Below, piece by piece: positions 1 through 8,880 of a stretch of 64,000 bases of DNA (position 1 is the stretch's first letter; every line of letters begins with the position of its first letter). The notes below the pieces were generated by a model. That model saw only the letters and a program-made list of their open reading frames with translations, had not been told where the DNA came from and did no database searches. The position numbers were made by a program, and so were the translations under genes. Source of the stretch: Pseudogemmobacter bohemicus. Lineage in GTDB: Bacteria; Pseudomonadota; Alphaproteobacteria; Rhodobacterales; Rhodobacteraceae. The stretch is taken from the NCBI RefSeq assembly GCF_003290025.1, contig NZ_QNHG01000004.1:356058-420057 (forward strand), given 5' to 3'.

Positions 1-2
1 TG

Positions 3-1805
3 CAAGAGGTCCGCGTGCATTCCGCCACCGCCGAAGCCTATGTGGTCAAGGCCGGTGAATATATCCAGATCCTCGACGTAAACGGCCGTCAATGCACGGA
101 TTTCCAGTGTTTCGACGCCCGCAAGCTGGATCGCGGGATTGAGCATGCGCTGGACGTCACCACTACCCGCTCGGTCATGGGCCATGCCTATCCGATGCCG
201 GGCCTGCATGCGAAATATTACGACCAGGATTTCACCCCGCTGGTCGAGGTGATCCAGGACACTTGCGGCCGCCATGACGCGTTCTCTGCCGCCTGCTATG
301 CCAAATATTACGATGATATCGGCTATCCGGGCCATGTGAACTGCACCGAGAACTTCAACGCAGCGCTCGCCCCCCATGGCGTCGCAGCGCGCGGCGGCTG
401 GATGGCCGCGAACTTCTTCTTCAACACCGGCGTTGATGATCATGGCGTCATGTATGCCGATGAGCCCTGGTCACGCCCGGGCGATTATGTCCTTTTGCGC
501 GCCATGACAGACATTGTCTGCGTGAATTCGGCCTGCCCCGATGACACCTCAGCCGCCAATGGCTGGAATCCAACCGACATTCACGTCCGCACCTATGCGG
601 CGACCCAGAAATTCAGCCGCGCCGTTGCCTTCCGCGCGACCCCAGATTCGGAGCCGAAAATGACCAGGGAAACCGGGTTCCACGACCGCCTGTCGAAACT
701 CACCCGTAACTTTGTCGAATATAAAGGGTTCTGGCTGGTGAATTCCTTCGCCGAGGCCGGCCCGACCGAGGAATATCTTGCCGCGCGGCAGAAATCGGTG
801 GTGATGGACCTTTCCGCGCTCCGGAAATACGAGATCACCGGCCCGGATTCCGAGGCGCTGATGCAATATACGCTGACGCGCGACGTGAAAAAGCTGACCA
901 CGGGCCAGATCGTCTATTCCGCGATGTGCTACCCGCATGGCGGCATGATCGACGATGGCACGATCTTTAAACTTGGCGACAATAATTTCCGCTGGGTTTG
1001 TGGCGACGAATATTCCGGCACCTGGCTGCGTGAACAGGCCGAGAAACTCGGCCTGAAAGTGCTGATCCGCGATTCGACCGACCAGTTGCACAATCTTGCC
1101 GTGCAGGGGCCGGAGAGCCGGGATCTCCTGAAAAAAGTGATCTGGACCCCGCCGCATCAGCCTGAAATCGGCGAACTCGCCTGGTTCCGTTTCACCGTCG
1201 GCCGGATCGGCGATCACCAGGGGATCCCGGTCGTGGTATCGCGCACCGGCTATACCGGGGAACTCGGCTATGAGGTCTGGTGCCACCCGAAACATGCAGG
1301 CGAAGTCTTTGATGCGATTTGGGAAAAAGGCCCGGAGCACGGCCTTCGCCCGATGGGGCTGCTGGCACTGGATATGCTGCGGATCGAGGCCGGGCTGATC
1401 TTCGCGAATTACGATTTCACCGATCAGACCGACCCGTTCGAGGCCGGAATCGGCTTTACTGTACCGCTGAAGGGCAAGACCGATGACTTCATCGGCCGCG
1501 ACGCGCTGATCCGGCGCAAAGAGAACCCGATGCATAAATTCGTGGGTCTCGACATCGACGCGAATGTCTCGGTCGGGCATGGCGATTGCATCCATATCGG
1601 GCGCGCGCAGATCGGGGTGGTGACCTCGTCGATGCGCTCGCCGCTGCTGAAGAAGAACATCGCGCTGGCCCGGGTGGATATCTCGCATTCCGAACCCGGC
1701 ACCGAGGTCGAGGTCGGCAAGCTTGATGGCCAGCAAAAACGCCTTCCCGCGAAAATCGTGACGCTGTCGCATTACGACCCGAAGAAAACCCGGCCGCAGT
1801 CGTGA
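3..1805 (+). CDS. tdm: Trimethylamine N-oxide demethylase (Tdm), 5' end cut by window edge
   Basis: Tdm converts TMAO to dimethylamine and formaldehyde in the cytoplasm. The frame is open to the left edge (codons from base 3), so the GTG at 15 is probably internal; full-length homologues are roughly 770 residues and the first part is missing. The visible N-terminal half is a DUF1989-type domain with Cys-containing motifs (HVNCTEN, CVNSACPDD) in the region that binds metal in known Tdm. From about residue 230 there is a GcvT-like tetrahydrofolate-binding domain (LRKYEITGPDSEAL, SRTGYTGELGYE), which can capture the formaldehyde on folate. A globin gene follows after 10 bp. The two-domain order separates it from DMSP demethylase and from stand-alone GcvT proteins. 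Its placement beside tmm, dmm and gmaS genes supports the call. Confidence 0.88.
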   Translation, partial: QEVRVHSATAEAYVVKAGEYIQILDVNGRQCTDFQCFDARKLDRGIEHALDVTTTRSVMGHAYPMPGLHAKYYDQDFTPLVEVIQDTCGRHDAFSAACYAKYYDDIGYPGHVNCTENFNAALAPHGVAARGGWMAANFFFNTGVDDHGVMYADEPWSRPGDYVLLRAMTDIVCVNSACPDDTSAANGWNPTDIHVRTYAATQKFSRAVAFRATPDSEPKMTRETGFHDRLSKLTRNFVEYKGFWLVNSFAEAGPTEEYLAARQKSVVMDLSALRKYEITGPDSEALMQYTLTRDVKKLTTGQIVYSAMCYPHGGMIDDGTIFKLGDNNFRWVCGDEYSGTWLREQAEKLGLKVLIRDSTDQLHNLAVQGPESRDLLKKVIWTPPHQPEIGELAWFRFTVGRIGDHQGIPVVVSRTGYTGELGYEVWCHPKHAGEVFDAIWEKGPEHGLRPMGLLALDMLRIEAGLIFANYDFTDQTDPFEAGIGFTVPLKGKTDDFIGRDALIRRKENPMHKFVGLDIDANVSVGHGDCIHIGRAQIGVVTSSMRSPLLKKNIALARVDISHSEPGTEVEVGKLDGQQKRLPAKIVTLSHYDPKKTRPQS

Positions 1806-1815
1806 GACGCGTGTT

Positions 1816-2220
1816 GTGAGCAGCATTCTCGACCAGATCGGCGGCGAGGAGGTGCTTCGGCGCCTCGTCAACCGGTTCTATGACCTGGTCGAGTCCGAGC
1901 CGCGCGGGCGACAGATCCTGCATCTGCATTTTCGCGGCCATGGGCTGAGCCATGTGCGGGAAGAGCAGTTCAACTTCCTCTCGGGATTTCTGGGTGGCCG
2001 CCGCTATTATCTTGAAAAACATGGGAATATGGATGTGCGACTGATGCATACCCATATCCCGATCCGGGAAGTTGATGCCGGGGACTGGCTGGCGCTGATG
2101 GATCAGGCGATCGCCGATTGCGGATTGACCGGCCCGCATGTGGAGCGGATGCGCGCCACATTCACCCGCGTCGCGCATGTGCTGGTCAATGACCTGCCGG
2201 CCTCGGGCATTCCGGCCTGA
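1816..2220 (+). CDS. Group II truncated hemoglobin
   Basis: A 134-residue single-domain globin starting at GTG 1816, 10 bp after tdm and probably co-transcribed with it. Visible truncated-haemoglobin features are the FLGGRRYYLEKHG segment, then RLMHTHIPI with H78 as the likely proximal haem ligand, then a WLALMDQAI helix. Such proteins bind O2 or NO and can deliver oxygen. Beside tdm, and near two O2-using enzymes (Tmm, Dmm), a role in oxygen supply or reactive-nitrogen protection is plausible but inferred. It ends 6 bp before the convergent glycerate kinase gene. Confidence 0.82.
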   Translation: MSSILDQIGGEEVLRRLVNRFYDLVESEPRGRQILHLHFRGHGLSHVREEQFNFLSGFLGGRRYYLEKHGNMDVRLMHTHIPIREVDAGDWLALMDQAIADCGLTGPHVERMRATFTRVAHVLVNDLPASGIPA

Positions 2221-2226
2221 GCCATC

Positions 2227-3525
2227 TCAGCCGATCAGCAGGATCTGCACATCGGCGACATTGGTGCCGCTTGCCCCGGTAATCAGAAGATCGTCTGATG
2301 CCGCCAGCGCCTTGTTGGAATCGTTATTCGCAAGCAGCGCCTCCGGGTCGCCCCTGGCCCGCATCCGCGCCGCCGATCCGCCATCGACAAGGCCCCCCGC
2401 CGCCTCGGTCGGCCCGTCGCGCCCATCGGTGCCCCCCGAAAGAAACACCCAGTCGCGCCCCGCCAGCCGTTCGCCCATCAATGCGACTCTCAGCGCAAGC
2501 TCTTGATTTCGACCACCTTTGCCATCGCCGCGCAGGGTCACGGTAGTCTCACCGCCCCAGATCAGGCAGCTGCCGGCCGGCGCCTTTTCGGCCGCGCTCA
2601 GGATGATTTTCGCCGCAGCCCCCACATCGCCCTCAAGCGCGACATCGGCCAGCAGGGCGGTGGCCCCTGCCGCGTCACGAACGGCCTCGACGCTCTTGCG
2701 GTTGGAGCCGATCAGCATATTCAGCGCTGCGGTCGGGGGGGCGCCGCTATCGTCCGGCGCGCTCAGATGTGTCTGTACCGAAGCCGGCAGCCGCTCCCAA
2801 AGGCCGGCGCCCGCAAGGATCGCCCGCGCCTCGGCCCGCCCTCCCAGCGGCGCCACCGTTGGCCCGCTGGCAATCGTCCGCAGGTCATCACCGATCACAT
2901 CCGAGAGGATCCAGGCCGAAACCGGCGCCGGGGCCGCCAGCCGCAACATGCCGCCGCCTTTCAGCTGCGACAGATTCTGGCGAATCAGGTTCATCTGGGT
3001 GATCTCCAGCCCGCCCGAGAGCAAAAGCCGGTTGACCTCTGCCTTGTCGGCCAGGCTGACGCCCTCGACCGGCGCCGGCAACAGGGCCGAGCCCCCGCCG
3101 GAAATCAGCGCGATCACCCGGTCGCCCGCCCCTGCTCCACGCAAGGCGGCGATCACCGCCTCACCGGCGCGCAAGCCGTTCTCATCGGGCACCGGATGGC
3201 CCGAGGCAAAGACCCGCACGCGGTCAAACCCCTCGGGCAGCGCCGCCGCATTCTCGTAATTCGTCACCAGAATGATGTCGGCATCCGGGCGCAGATGCCG
3301 CATCGCCTCGGCCACCATCGGCACCGCAGCCTTGCCGACGGCGATGACGATCTGGCGTCCCCCCCCATCAGCAAAGCCGGGCGTGTCGGGAAAGGGCGCC
3401 GCCTCCAGCGCATAGAAAAGCGCCAGCCCCGGATCGGCCGCCTTCACCGCAAGCGCGAAATACGCCTGCGCCTCTTTGCGCAGCGCCGAAACGTCGGTCC
3501 TGGCTGCGCCCTCCCCCATGGTCAT
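2227..3525 (-). CDS. gck: Glycerate 2-kinase (DUF4147/MOFRL family), serine cycle
   Basis: Phosphorylates D-glycerate to 2-phosphoglycerate, the ATP-using step that feeds carbon from the serine cycle to enolase. The 432-residue length is usual for the bacterial GckA type. Motifs include ISGGGSALLPAP in the N-terminal GK domain and the C-terminal MOFRL signature TDGRDGPTEAAGG. It lies 3 bp after mcl on the same strand, so the two form an operon (mcl-gck). Two closely spaced Met codons exist at the N-terminus (3525 and 3519); the upstream one is used here. Family-wide knowledge supports the glycerate specificity, and the surrounding serine-cycle genes make it likely. Confidence 0.92.
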   Translation of the reverse strand: MTMGEGAARTDVSALRKEAQAYFALAVKAADPGLALFYALEAAPFPDTPGFADGGGRQIVIAVGKAAVPMVAEAMRHLRPDADIILVTNYENAAALPEGFDRVRVFASGHPVPDENGLRAGEAVIAALRGAGAGDRVIALISGGGSALLPAPVEGVSLADKAEVNRLLLSGGLEITQMNLIRQNLSQLKGGGMLRLAAPAPVSAWILSDVIGDDLRTIASGPTVAPLGGRAEARAILAGAGLWERLPASVQTHLSAPDDSGAPPTAALNMLIGSNRKSVEAVRDAAGATALLADVALEGDVGAAAKIILSAAEKAPAGSCLIWGGETTVTLRGDGKGGRNQELALRVALMGERLAGRDWVFLSGGTDGRDGPTEAAGGLVDGGSAARMRARGDPEALLANNDSNKALAASDDLLITGASGTNVADVQILLIG

Positions 3526-3528
3526 GGC

Positions 3529-4503
3529 TTACCCTGCGATTTGTTTGGCTTTCTCCACCAGAACTTCTGCCTGACGGATCGAGGCATAGTCAATCAGCCG
3601 CCCGTCGAGCGAGACGGCGCCCTTGCCTTCCGACGCGGCTTTCGCCATCGCTTCAAGAATGCGTTTCGCGCGGGTGACCTCGGCCTCCGACGGGCTCATC
3701 ACCTCATTGGCGAGATCGACCTGGCTTGGATGGATCGCCCATTTGCCCTCACAGCCCAGCACCGCCGCCCGTTTCGCCGCCGCGCGGTAGCCGTCCGGAT
3801 CCGAGAAATCGCCAAACGGCCCATCGACCGGCCGAAGCCCGTTCGCGCGCGCCGCAACCACCATCCGCGCCAGCGCGTAATGCCACATATCGCCCCAATG
3901 GACCGCGCGGGTGCCGTCCTCCAGCGGATCGGTCAGCACCGAATAATCCGGGTTCACGCCGCCGATGATCGTGGTGCGCGCCCGGGTCGAGGCCGCGTAA
4001 TCCGCCACCCCGAAATGCAGGCTCTCATTGCGTTTGGACGCGCCGGCGATCTCGGTCACATTCTGCATGCCCAGAGCGGTCTCGATGATATGCTCGAAAC
4101 CGATGCGCTTTTTGTACCCCTTCGCGTCTTCGATCTGCGTCACCAGCATATCGACGGCATAGACATCCGCCGCAGTGCCGACCTTGGGGATCATAATCAG
4201 ATCGAGCCGCTCTCCCGCCTGTTCGACCACATCGACCACGTCGCGATACATGTAATGGGTGTCGAGCCCGTTGATTCGCACCGACAGGGTTTTCTTGCCC
4301 CAGTCCATCTCGTTCAGGGCCTTGATGATGTTCTTGCGGGCCTGGGCCTTGTCATCGGGCGCCACCGCGTCCTCCAGATCCAGGAAGACGACATCCGCAC
4401 TGGATTGCGCCGCCTTTTCAAAGAGTTGCGGCTGACTGCCCGGGACGGCCAGCTCGCTGCGGTTCAGCCGTGCCGGTGCCTGTTCGATCGGGTGAAAGCT
4501 CAT
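3529..4503 (-). CDS. mcl: L-malyl-CoA / beta-methylmalyl-CoA lyase
   Basis: HpcH/HpaI aldolase family, 324 residues, cleaving malyl-CoA to acetyl-CoA and glyoxylate. The N-terminal SELAVPGSQPQLFEKA and VFLDLEDAVAPDDK segments and the later KWAIHPSQVDLANEV motif are characteristic of bacterial malyl-CoA lyases. The start ATG at 4503 has a strong AGGAGG ribosome site 8 bases upstream. In the serine cycle it consumes the malyl-CoA made by MtkAB, whose genes lie just across the luxR-sgaA promoter region. Rhodobacterales also use this enzyme in the ethylmalonyl-CoA pathway, so it may serve both. Confidence 0.93.
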   Translation of the reverse strand: MSFHPIEQAPARLNRSELAVPGSQPQLFEKAAQSSADVVFLDLEDAVAPDDKAQARKNIIKALNEMDWGKKTLSVRINGLDTHYMYRDVVDVVEQAGERLDLIMIPKVGTAADVYAVDMLVTQIEDAKGYKKRIGFEHIIETALGMQNVTEIAGASKRNESLHFGVADYAASTRARTTIIGGVNPDYSVLTDPLEDGTRAVHWGDMWHYALARMVVAARANGLRPVDGPFGDFSDPDGYRAAAKRAAVLGCEGKWAIHPSQVDLANEVMSPSEAEVTRAKRILEAMAKAASEGKGAVSLDGRLIDYASIRQAEVLVEKAKQIAG

Positions 4504-4576
4504 CTGGGGTTCCTCCTCCGCTGATGTCTGTGCTGGCCCAATGCGAGAAATAAAATTACTTTCCTGTCAAGAAATA

Positions 4577-5251
4577 TTATTTCTGAGCCGTGAATGCGAG
4601 TCGCGCCACCCCCGCATCGCCAGCCTGCTGATGCGAGTAAAACCAGGCAATCGCCTGGGCCCGGCTATGGACGCCGAGCTTCTCGTAAAGGTTCGATAAG
4701 TGAAACTTCACCGTATTGGCCGAGATGCCGAAATCGCCGGCCAGATCGCGGTTGGTCAGCCCGCGCGCCAGCGCCTCCAGCAGCGATTTCTCGCGCCTTG
4801 TCAGCTGATGGATCGGGTCGGTCTGCAACTCGCGCACGTCGAGAAAGGGGAAAACCATCTGGCCCGATGCCACCGCCAGGCAGGTATCGACCAGTTTTTC
4901 CACCGAGGTGGAGCGCGCGACGAAACCGGCGGCGCCGGCGATCATCGACTTCCGGGGCAGCTCGCCATTCTGGTCATCGCCATAGACGATCAGCCGGGGC
5001 GCATTGGGCTGATCACGCAGCACCTCGATCAGTTTCTGGCCGCCAAGCGCGGGGATTCGCCAGTCGATGATGCCCAGTTCCACCGGCACCCGCATCACCG
5101 CGCCCAGAAACCCCTCGGCGCTGGAGGTGGTGGCAACCAGAGAGAATCGGCTGTCTCGGTCAAAGATCTCGGACATCGCGCCCAGGACCAGCGGATTGCT
5201 GTCGGCCAGCGCGAGCGAGATCTGTTTTGATACCGGGCTAAGCGATTGCAT
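4577..5251 (-). CDS. LuxR/NarL-type regulator with degenerate receiver domain
   Basis: A 224-residue protein with an N-terminal CheY-like domain and a C-terminal LuxR helix-turn-helix (about residues 148-205: LTRREKSLLEALARG, NRDLAGDFGISANTVKFHL). The receiver keeps an Asp at the phosphorylation position (D63, in GIIDWRIP), but only one acidic residue is seen in the N-terminal pocket (D17). The usual late Lys is replaced by Arg (GFVARST), so it may respond to something other than a histidine kinase; none is nearby. It is divergent from sgaA across 220 bp that hold a palindromic repeat, so it is the best candidate regulator of the serine-cycle operon. That role is inference. Confidence 0.85.
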   Translation of the reverse strand: MQSLSPVSKQISLALADSNPLVLGAMSEIFDRDSRFSLVATTSSAEGFLGAVMRVPVELGIIDWRIPALGGQKLIEVLRDQPNAPRLIVYGDDQNGELPRKSMIAGAAGFVARSTSVEKLVDTCLAVASGQMVFPFLDVRELQTDPIHQLTRREKSLLEALARGLTNRDLAGDFGISANTVKFHLSNLYEKLGVHSRAQAIAWFYSHQQAGDAGVARLAFTAQK

Positions 5252-5260
5252 TTACAACCC

Positions 5261-5397
5261 TTCCGTTATGAAACCCACCCGTTTGGGCGGGGGTATTTTC
5301 GGTATACAACCGTATATCCAGACTTTCGGGCAGGTTTTTCTCTACCCAAACAGAAGCCCAAAAGCAGGATGTAATTCCGTTGTGAAACTTTCATAAC
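5261..5397. promoter_or_regulatory. Divergent luxR-sgaA control region with repeated TTCCGTTRTGAAAC sites
   Basis: Two near-identical 14-mers (TTCCGTTATGAAAC at 5261-5274 and TTCCGTTGTGAAAC at 5374-5387) lie 113 bp apart in the 220-bp gap. The second continues into an inverted repeat, GTTGTGAAA-CT-TTCATAAC (5379-5397), so it looks like a dimer operator and the first like a half-site. Binding by the neighbouring LuxR protein is inferred from position only. Confidence 0.5.
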
Positions 5398-5471
5398 AAG
5401 TATTCCCTGAGGTCAACGACTATTCATGGCGTGAAGGAAATAACCCGACGCCGACCCATGGGAGGACTGCT

Positions 5472-6665
5472 ATGCAAGGTATCCGCGGCCTTTTCGTCCC
5501 CGGCCCCACCAATGTTCCCGAGGCGATTCGCAAGGCCATCGACGTGCCGATGGAGGATCACCGCTCGCCCGATGTGCCGGCTTTGGTGCTGCCGCTGTTC
5601 GAGGATCTGAAGAAGGTTTTCCTGACCGAGACCGGCCAGGTCTTTGTCTTCCCCGCAACCGGCACCGGTGGCTGGGAGGCCTCGATCACCAACACGCTTT
5701 CCCCCGGCGACAAGGTGCTGGCGCCGCGTTTCGGACAGTTCTCGGTGCTCTGGGTTGACCTCTGCACCCGGCTTGGTCTCGATGTCGAAACCATCGACTG
5801 CGAATGGGGCACCGGCGTGCCGCTGGACAAGCTGGCCGAACGGCTCTCGGCGGATAAAAAGCGCGAGATCAAGGCGGTGTTGGCGACCCATAACGAGACC
5901 GCGACCGGGGTGACCTCGGACATTGCCGGTGTTCGAAAAGTGATGGATCAATGCGATCACCCGGCTTTGCTTTACGTTGACGGCATCTCGTCGATCGGCT
6001 CGCTGGAATTCCGCATGGATGACTGGGGCGTCGACCTGGCGGTGGCGGGCTCGCAAAAGGGCTTTATGATGCCGGCCGGTCTCGCGATCATCGGCGTCAG
6101 CCAGAAGGCGCTCAAGGCCTCGAAAACCAACGGGCTGCGCCGGTGCTACTTTGATTTCAAAGACATGACGACAACCAACGCGACCGGCTACTTCCCCTAT
6201 ACGCCGCCGATGAACATGCTTCGGGGCCTGCGCGCCTCGCTGGACCGGATCGGGGCCGAAGGGATCGAGAATATCTGGGCGCGGCATAAATTCCTTGCCG
6301 AAGGCGTGCGCCGCGCGGTCTCGGCCTGGAATATGACGCTCTGCGCGAAAGAGCCGAAATGGCATTCCGACACCGTCAGCGCCATCGTGGTGCCCGAGGG
6401 GCATGACGCCCGCAAAGTGATCACCCGCGCCTATGAGCGCTATGGTCTGTCGCTGGGCGCCGGGCTGTCGGTGGTGGCGGGCAAGGTCTTTCGCATCGGC
6501 CATCTCGGCGATCTGAACGAGCTGATGCTGATGATGGCGCTTGGCGGCGCCGAGATGTCGATGCGCGATGTGGGGATCCCGGTGGAGGCGGGTTCCGGCG
6601 TCGCGGCGGCGGAAGAATTCTGGCGCAAATCCAATTCGCGCGGCATGGCGCTGGCAGCGGAATAA
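5472..6665 (+). CDS. sgaA: Serine-glyoxylate aminotransferase
   Basis: PLP-dependent class V aminotransferase of 397 residues, converting serine plus glyoxylate to hydroxypyruvate plus glycine, the entry step of the serine cycle. Visible features are the N-terminal [13 protein letters not shown] motif, the TGTGGWEAS phosphate-binding segment and the PLP lysine K196 in [21 protein letters not shown] ribosome site sits 5-11 bases before the ATG. It is the first gene of the plus-strand run sgaA-mtkA-mtkB-hprA-ppc-glyA and is read from the divergent promoter region shared with luxR. Confidence 0.95.
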   Translation: MQGIRGLFVPGPTNVPEAIRKAIDVPMEDHRSPDVPALVLPLFEDLKKVFLTETGQVFVFPATGTGGWEASITNTLSPGDKVLAPRFGQFSVLWVDLCTRLGLDVETIDCEWGTGVPLDKLAERLSADKKREIKAVLATHNETATGVTSDIAGVRKVMDQCDHPALLYVDGISSIGSLEFRMDDWGVDLAVAGSQKGFMMPAGLAIIGVSQKALKASKTNGLRRCYFDFKDMTTTNATGYFPYTPPMNMLRGLRASLDRIGAEGIENIWARHKFLAEGVRRAVSAWNMTLCAKEPKWHSDTVSAIVVPEGHDARKVITRAYERYGLSLGAGLSVVAGKVFRIGHLGDLNELMLMMALGGAEMSMRDVGIPVEAGSGVAAAEEFWRKSNSRGMALAAE

Positions 6666-6759
6666 GCCGTTCCCCTGGCTGCGGCATAGCTCGCAGCCAG
6701 GCAGATACCGCAAAAAAGCGGGACAAATCACAACCATAACCGGTCAGGGAGGGCCGCGC

Positions 6760-7959
6760 ATGGATATCCATGAATATCAGGCGAAAGAGATTCTTCATCG
6801 TTTCGGTGTAGCGATTCCGGATGGGGCGCTTGCCTATAGCCCGGAACAGGCTGCTTACCGCGCGCGGGAAATGGGGGGCTCGCGCTGGATCGTGAAGGCC
6901 CAGGTCCATGCCGGCGGACGTGGCAAGGCCGGCGGCGTCAAGATCTGCTCCTCGGAACATGAGATCCAGGACGCCACCAATGACATGTTCGGCCGCCGCC
7001 TCGTCACCCATCAGACCGGCGAGGAAGGCAAAGGCATCTACCGCATCTATGTCGAGGCGGCGGTGCCGTTTGAGCGCGAGATCTATCTCGGCTTTGTGCT
7101 CGACCGCTCGTCGCAACGGGTGATGATCGTCGCCTCGTCAGAGGGCGGCATGGAGATCGAGGAAATCTCGGCCACCCGCCCCGAAAGTATCGTGCGCTCG
7201 ACGGTGGAACCTGCGGTGGGGCTGCAGGAATTCCAGGCCCGCGAGATCGCCTTCGCGCTGAACATCCCGACCGACATGATCCAGCAGATGGTCCGCACGC
7301 TGCAAGGCTGCTACCGCGCCTTCACCGAGCTGGACGCCACCATGGTCGAGATCAACCCGCTGGTGATCACCGCCGACCGCCGCATCCTGGCGCTCGACGC
7401 GAAAATGACCTTTGATACCAATGCCCTGTTCCGCCACCCGGCCATCGCCGAGTTGCGCGACAAGAGCCAGGAAGACCCGCGCGAAAGCCGCGCCGCCGAC
7501 CGGGGGCTTTCCTACATTGGGCTTTCGGGCAATATCGGCTGCATCGTGAACGGCGCCGGGCTGGCGATGGCCACGATGGACACGATCAAACTCGCCGGTG
7601 GCGAGCCCGCGAACTTCCTTGATATCGGTGGCGGTGCGACGCCCGAGCGGGTGGCGAAAGCGTTCCGCCTCGTGAACTCGGATGAGAATGTCCAGGCGAT
7701 CCTTGTGAACATCTTTGCCGGTATCAACCGCTGCGACTGGGTTGCGGAAGGTGTGGTCCAGGCGCTTCAGGCCAATCCGGTTGACGTGCCAGTGGTGGTG
7801 CGCCTTGCCGGAACCAATGTCGAAGAGGGGCTGAAGATCCTCGCGAAAAGCGGCCTGCCTATCATCCGCGCCACCTCGCTGATGGAGGCGGCCGAGCGCG
7901 CCGTCGCGGCATGGAAGAATGACCAGACCCAGAACACCCGGATGAGGATCGTGAAATGA
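6760..7959 (+). CDS. mtkA: Malate-CoA ligase (malate thiokinase) beta subunit
   Basis: ATP-grasp subunit of 399 residues, homologous to succinyl-CoA synthetase beta. With MtkB it activates malate to malyl-CoA. The ATG at 6760 is chosen because it begins the conserved [17 protein letters not shown] and follows a CAGGGAGGG site; the frame is open further upstream but that part is not protein-like. The ATP-grasp core ([16 protein letters not shown]) and the C-terminal [15 protein letters not shown] segment are clear. The gene overlaps mtkB by 4 bp (ATGA). Succinyl-CoA synthetase is the alternative, but the flanking serine-cycle genes argue for malate as substrate. Confidence 0.92.
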   Translation: MDIHEYQAKEILHRFGVAIPDGALAYSPEQAAYRAREMGGSRWIVKAQVHAGGRGKAGGVKICSSEHEIQDATNDMFGRRLVTHQTGEEGKGIYRIYVEAAVPFEREIYLGFVLDRSSQRVMIVASSEGGMEIEEISATRPESIVRSTVEPAVGLQEFQAREIAFALNIPTDMIQQMVRTLQGCYRAFTELDATMVEINPLVITADRRILALDAKMTFDTNALFRHPAIAELRDKSQEDPRESRAADRGLSYIGLSGNIGCIVNGAGLAMATMDTIKLAGGEPANFLDIGGGATPERVAKAFRLVNSDENVQAILVNIFAGINRCDWVAEGVVQALQANPVDVPVVVRLAGTNVEEGLKILAKSGLPIIRATSLMEAAERAVAAWKNDQTQNTRMRIVK

Positions 7960-8843
7960 GCATCTTTCTCGACAGAAATACCCCCGTCATCATCCAGGGC
8001 ATCACCGGCCGCATGGCGCAGTTCCACGCGAAGGAAATGTTGGATTATGGCACCAACCTGGTTGGTGGCGTCGTTCCCGGCAAGGCTGGCGAGACCGTTC
8101 ATGGCGTACCGGTGTTCGATACTGTCAAGCAGGCGGTAGAGGCCACCGGTGCCGAGGCGAGCCTCGTTTTTGTCCCCCCGCCCTTCGCCGCCGACAGCAT
8201 CATGGAGGCCGCAGATGGCGGTATCCGCTATTGCGTTTGCATCACCGACGGCATCCCGGCCCAGGACATGATCCGCGTCAAACGCTACATGATGCGCTAC
8301 CCGAAAGAACGGCGCATGGTGCTGACCGGGCCGAATTGTGCCGGCACCATCTCGCCCGGGAAATCGCTGGTGGGCATCATGCCGGGCCATATCTACCTGC
8401 CCGGCCATGTCGGCATCGTGGGTCGCTCGGGCACGCTGGGCTATGAGGCCGCGCAGCAGCTCAAAGATCGCGGCATCGGGGTTTCCACCTCGGTGGGCAT
8501 AGGTGGCGACCCGATCAACGGGTCAAGCTTCCGCGATATTCTCGAGCAATTCGAGAAGGATCCGGACACCCATATCGTCTGCCTGATCGGCGAAATCGGC
8601 GGACCGCAAGAGGCCGAAGCCGCCGCCTGGATCCAGGAGAACATGACGAAACCGGTGGTCGCCTATATCGCCGGCCTCACCGCGCCCAAGGGCCGCACCA
8701 TGGGCCATGCCGGCGCGATCATCTCTGCCTTTGGCGAAAGCGCCAGCGAGAAGGTCGAGATCCTGTCGGCCGCGGGCGTCACCGTGGCCGAAAACCCCTC
8801 GGTCATCGGGGAAACCATCGCCCGCGTGCTGAACGCCGCCTGA
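7956..8843 (+). CDS. mtkB: Malate-CoA ligase (malate thiokinase) alpha subunit
   Basis: CoA-binding subunit of 295 residues, homologous to succinyl-CoA synthetase alpha. The N-terminal [19 protein letters not shown] segment belongs to the CoA-binding fold. [10 protein letters not shown] and the phospho-histidine loop TMGHAGAI (H251) are in the ligase domain. It is translationally coupled to mtkA through an ATGA overlap and is followed by hprA after 37 bp with a GGGGGGAAA ribosome site. The malyl-CoA it helps make is the substrate of the Mcl lyase encoded on the opposite strand. Confidence 0.92.
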   Translation: MSIFLDRNTPVIIQGITGRMAQFHAKEMLDYGTNLVGGVVPGKAGETVHGVPVFDTVKQAVEATGAEASLVFVPPPFAADSIMEAADGGIRYCVCITDGIPAQDMIRVKRYMMRYPKERRMVLTGPNCAGTISPGKSLVGIMPGHIYLPGHVGIVGRSGTLGYEAAQQLKDRGIGVSTSVGIGGDPINGSSFRDILEQFEKDPDTHIVCLIGEIGGPQEAEAAAWIQENMTKPVVAYIAGLTAPKGRTMGHAGAIISAFGESASEKVEILSAAGVTVAENPSVIGETIARVLNAA

Positions 8844-8880
8844 ACCGCAAGTCTGAAACCAATTCGGGGGGAAACGCATC

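Noticed and set aside
2503-4524. 673-codon open frame on the plus strand opposite gck and mcl
   Set aside because: It is an antisense shadow in high-GC DNA: Arg/His/Gln-rich, with no family motifs, while gck and mcl on the other strand are unambiguous.
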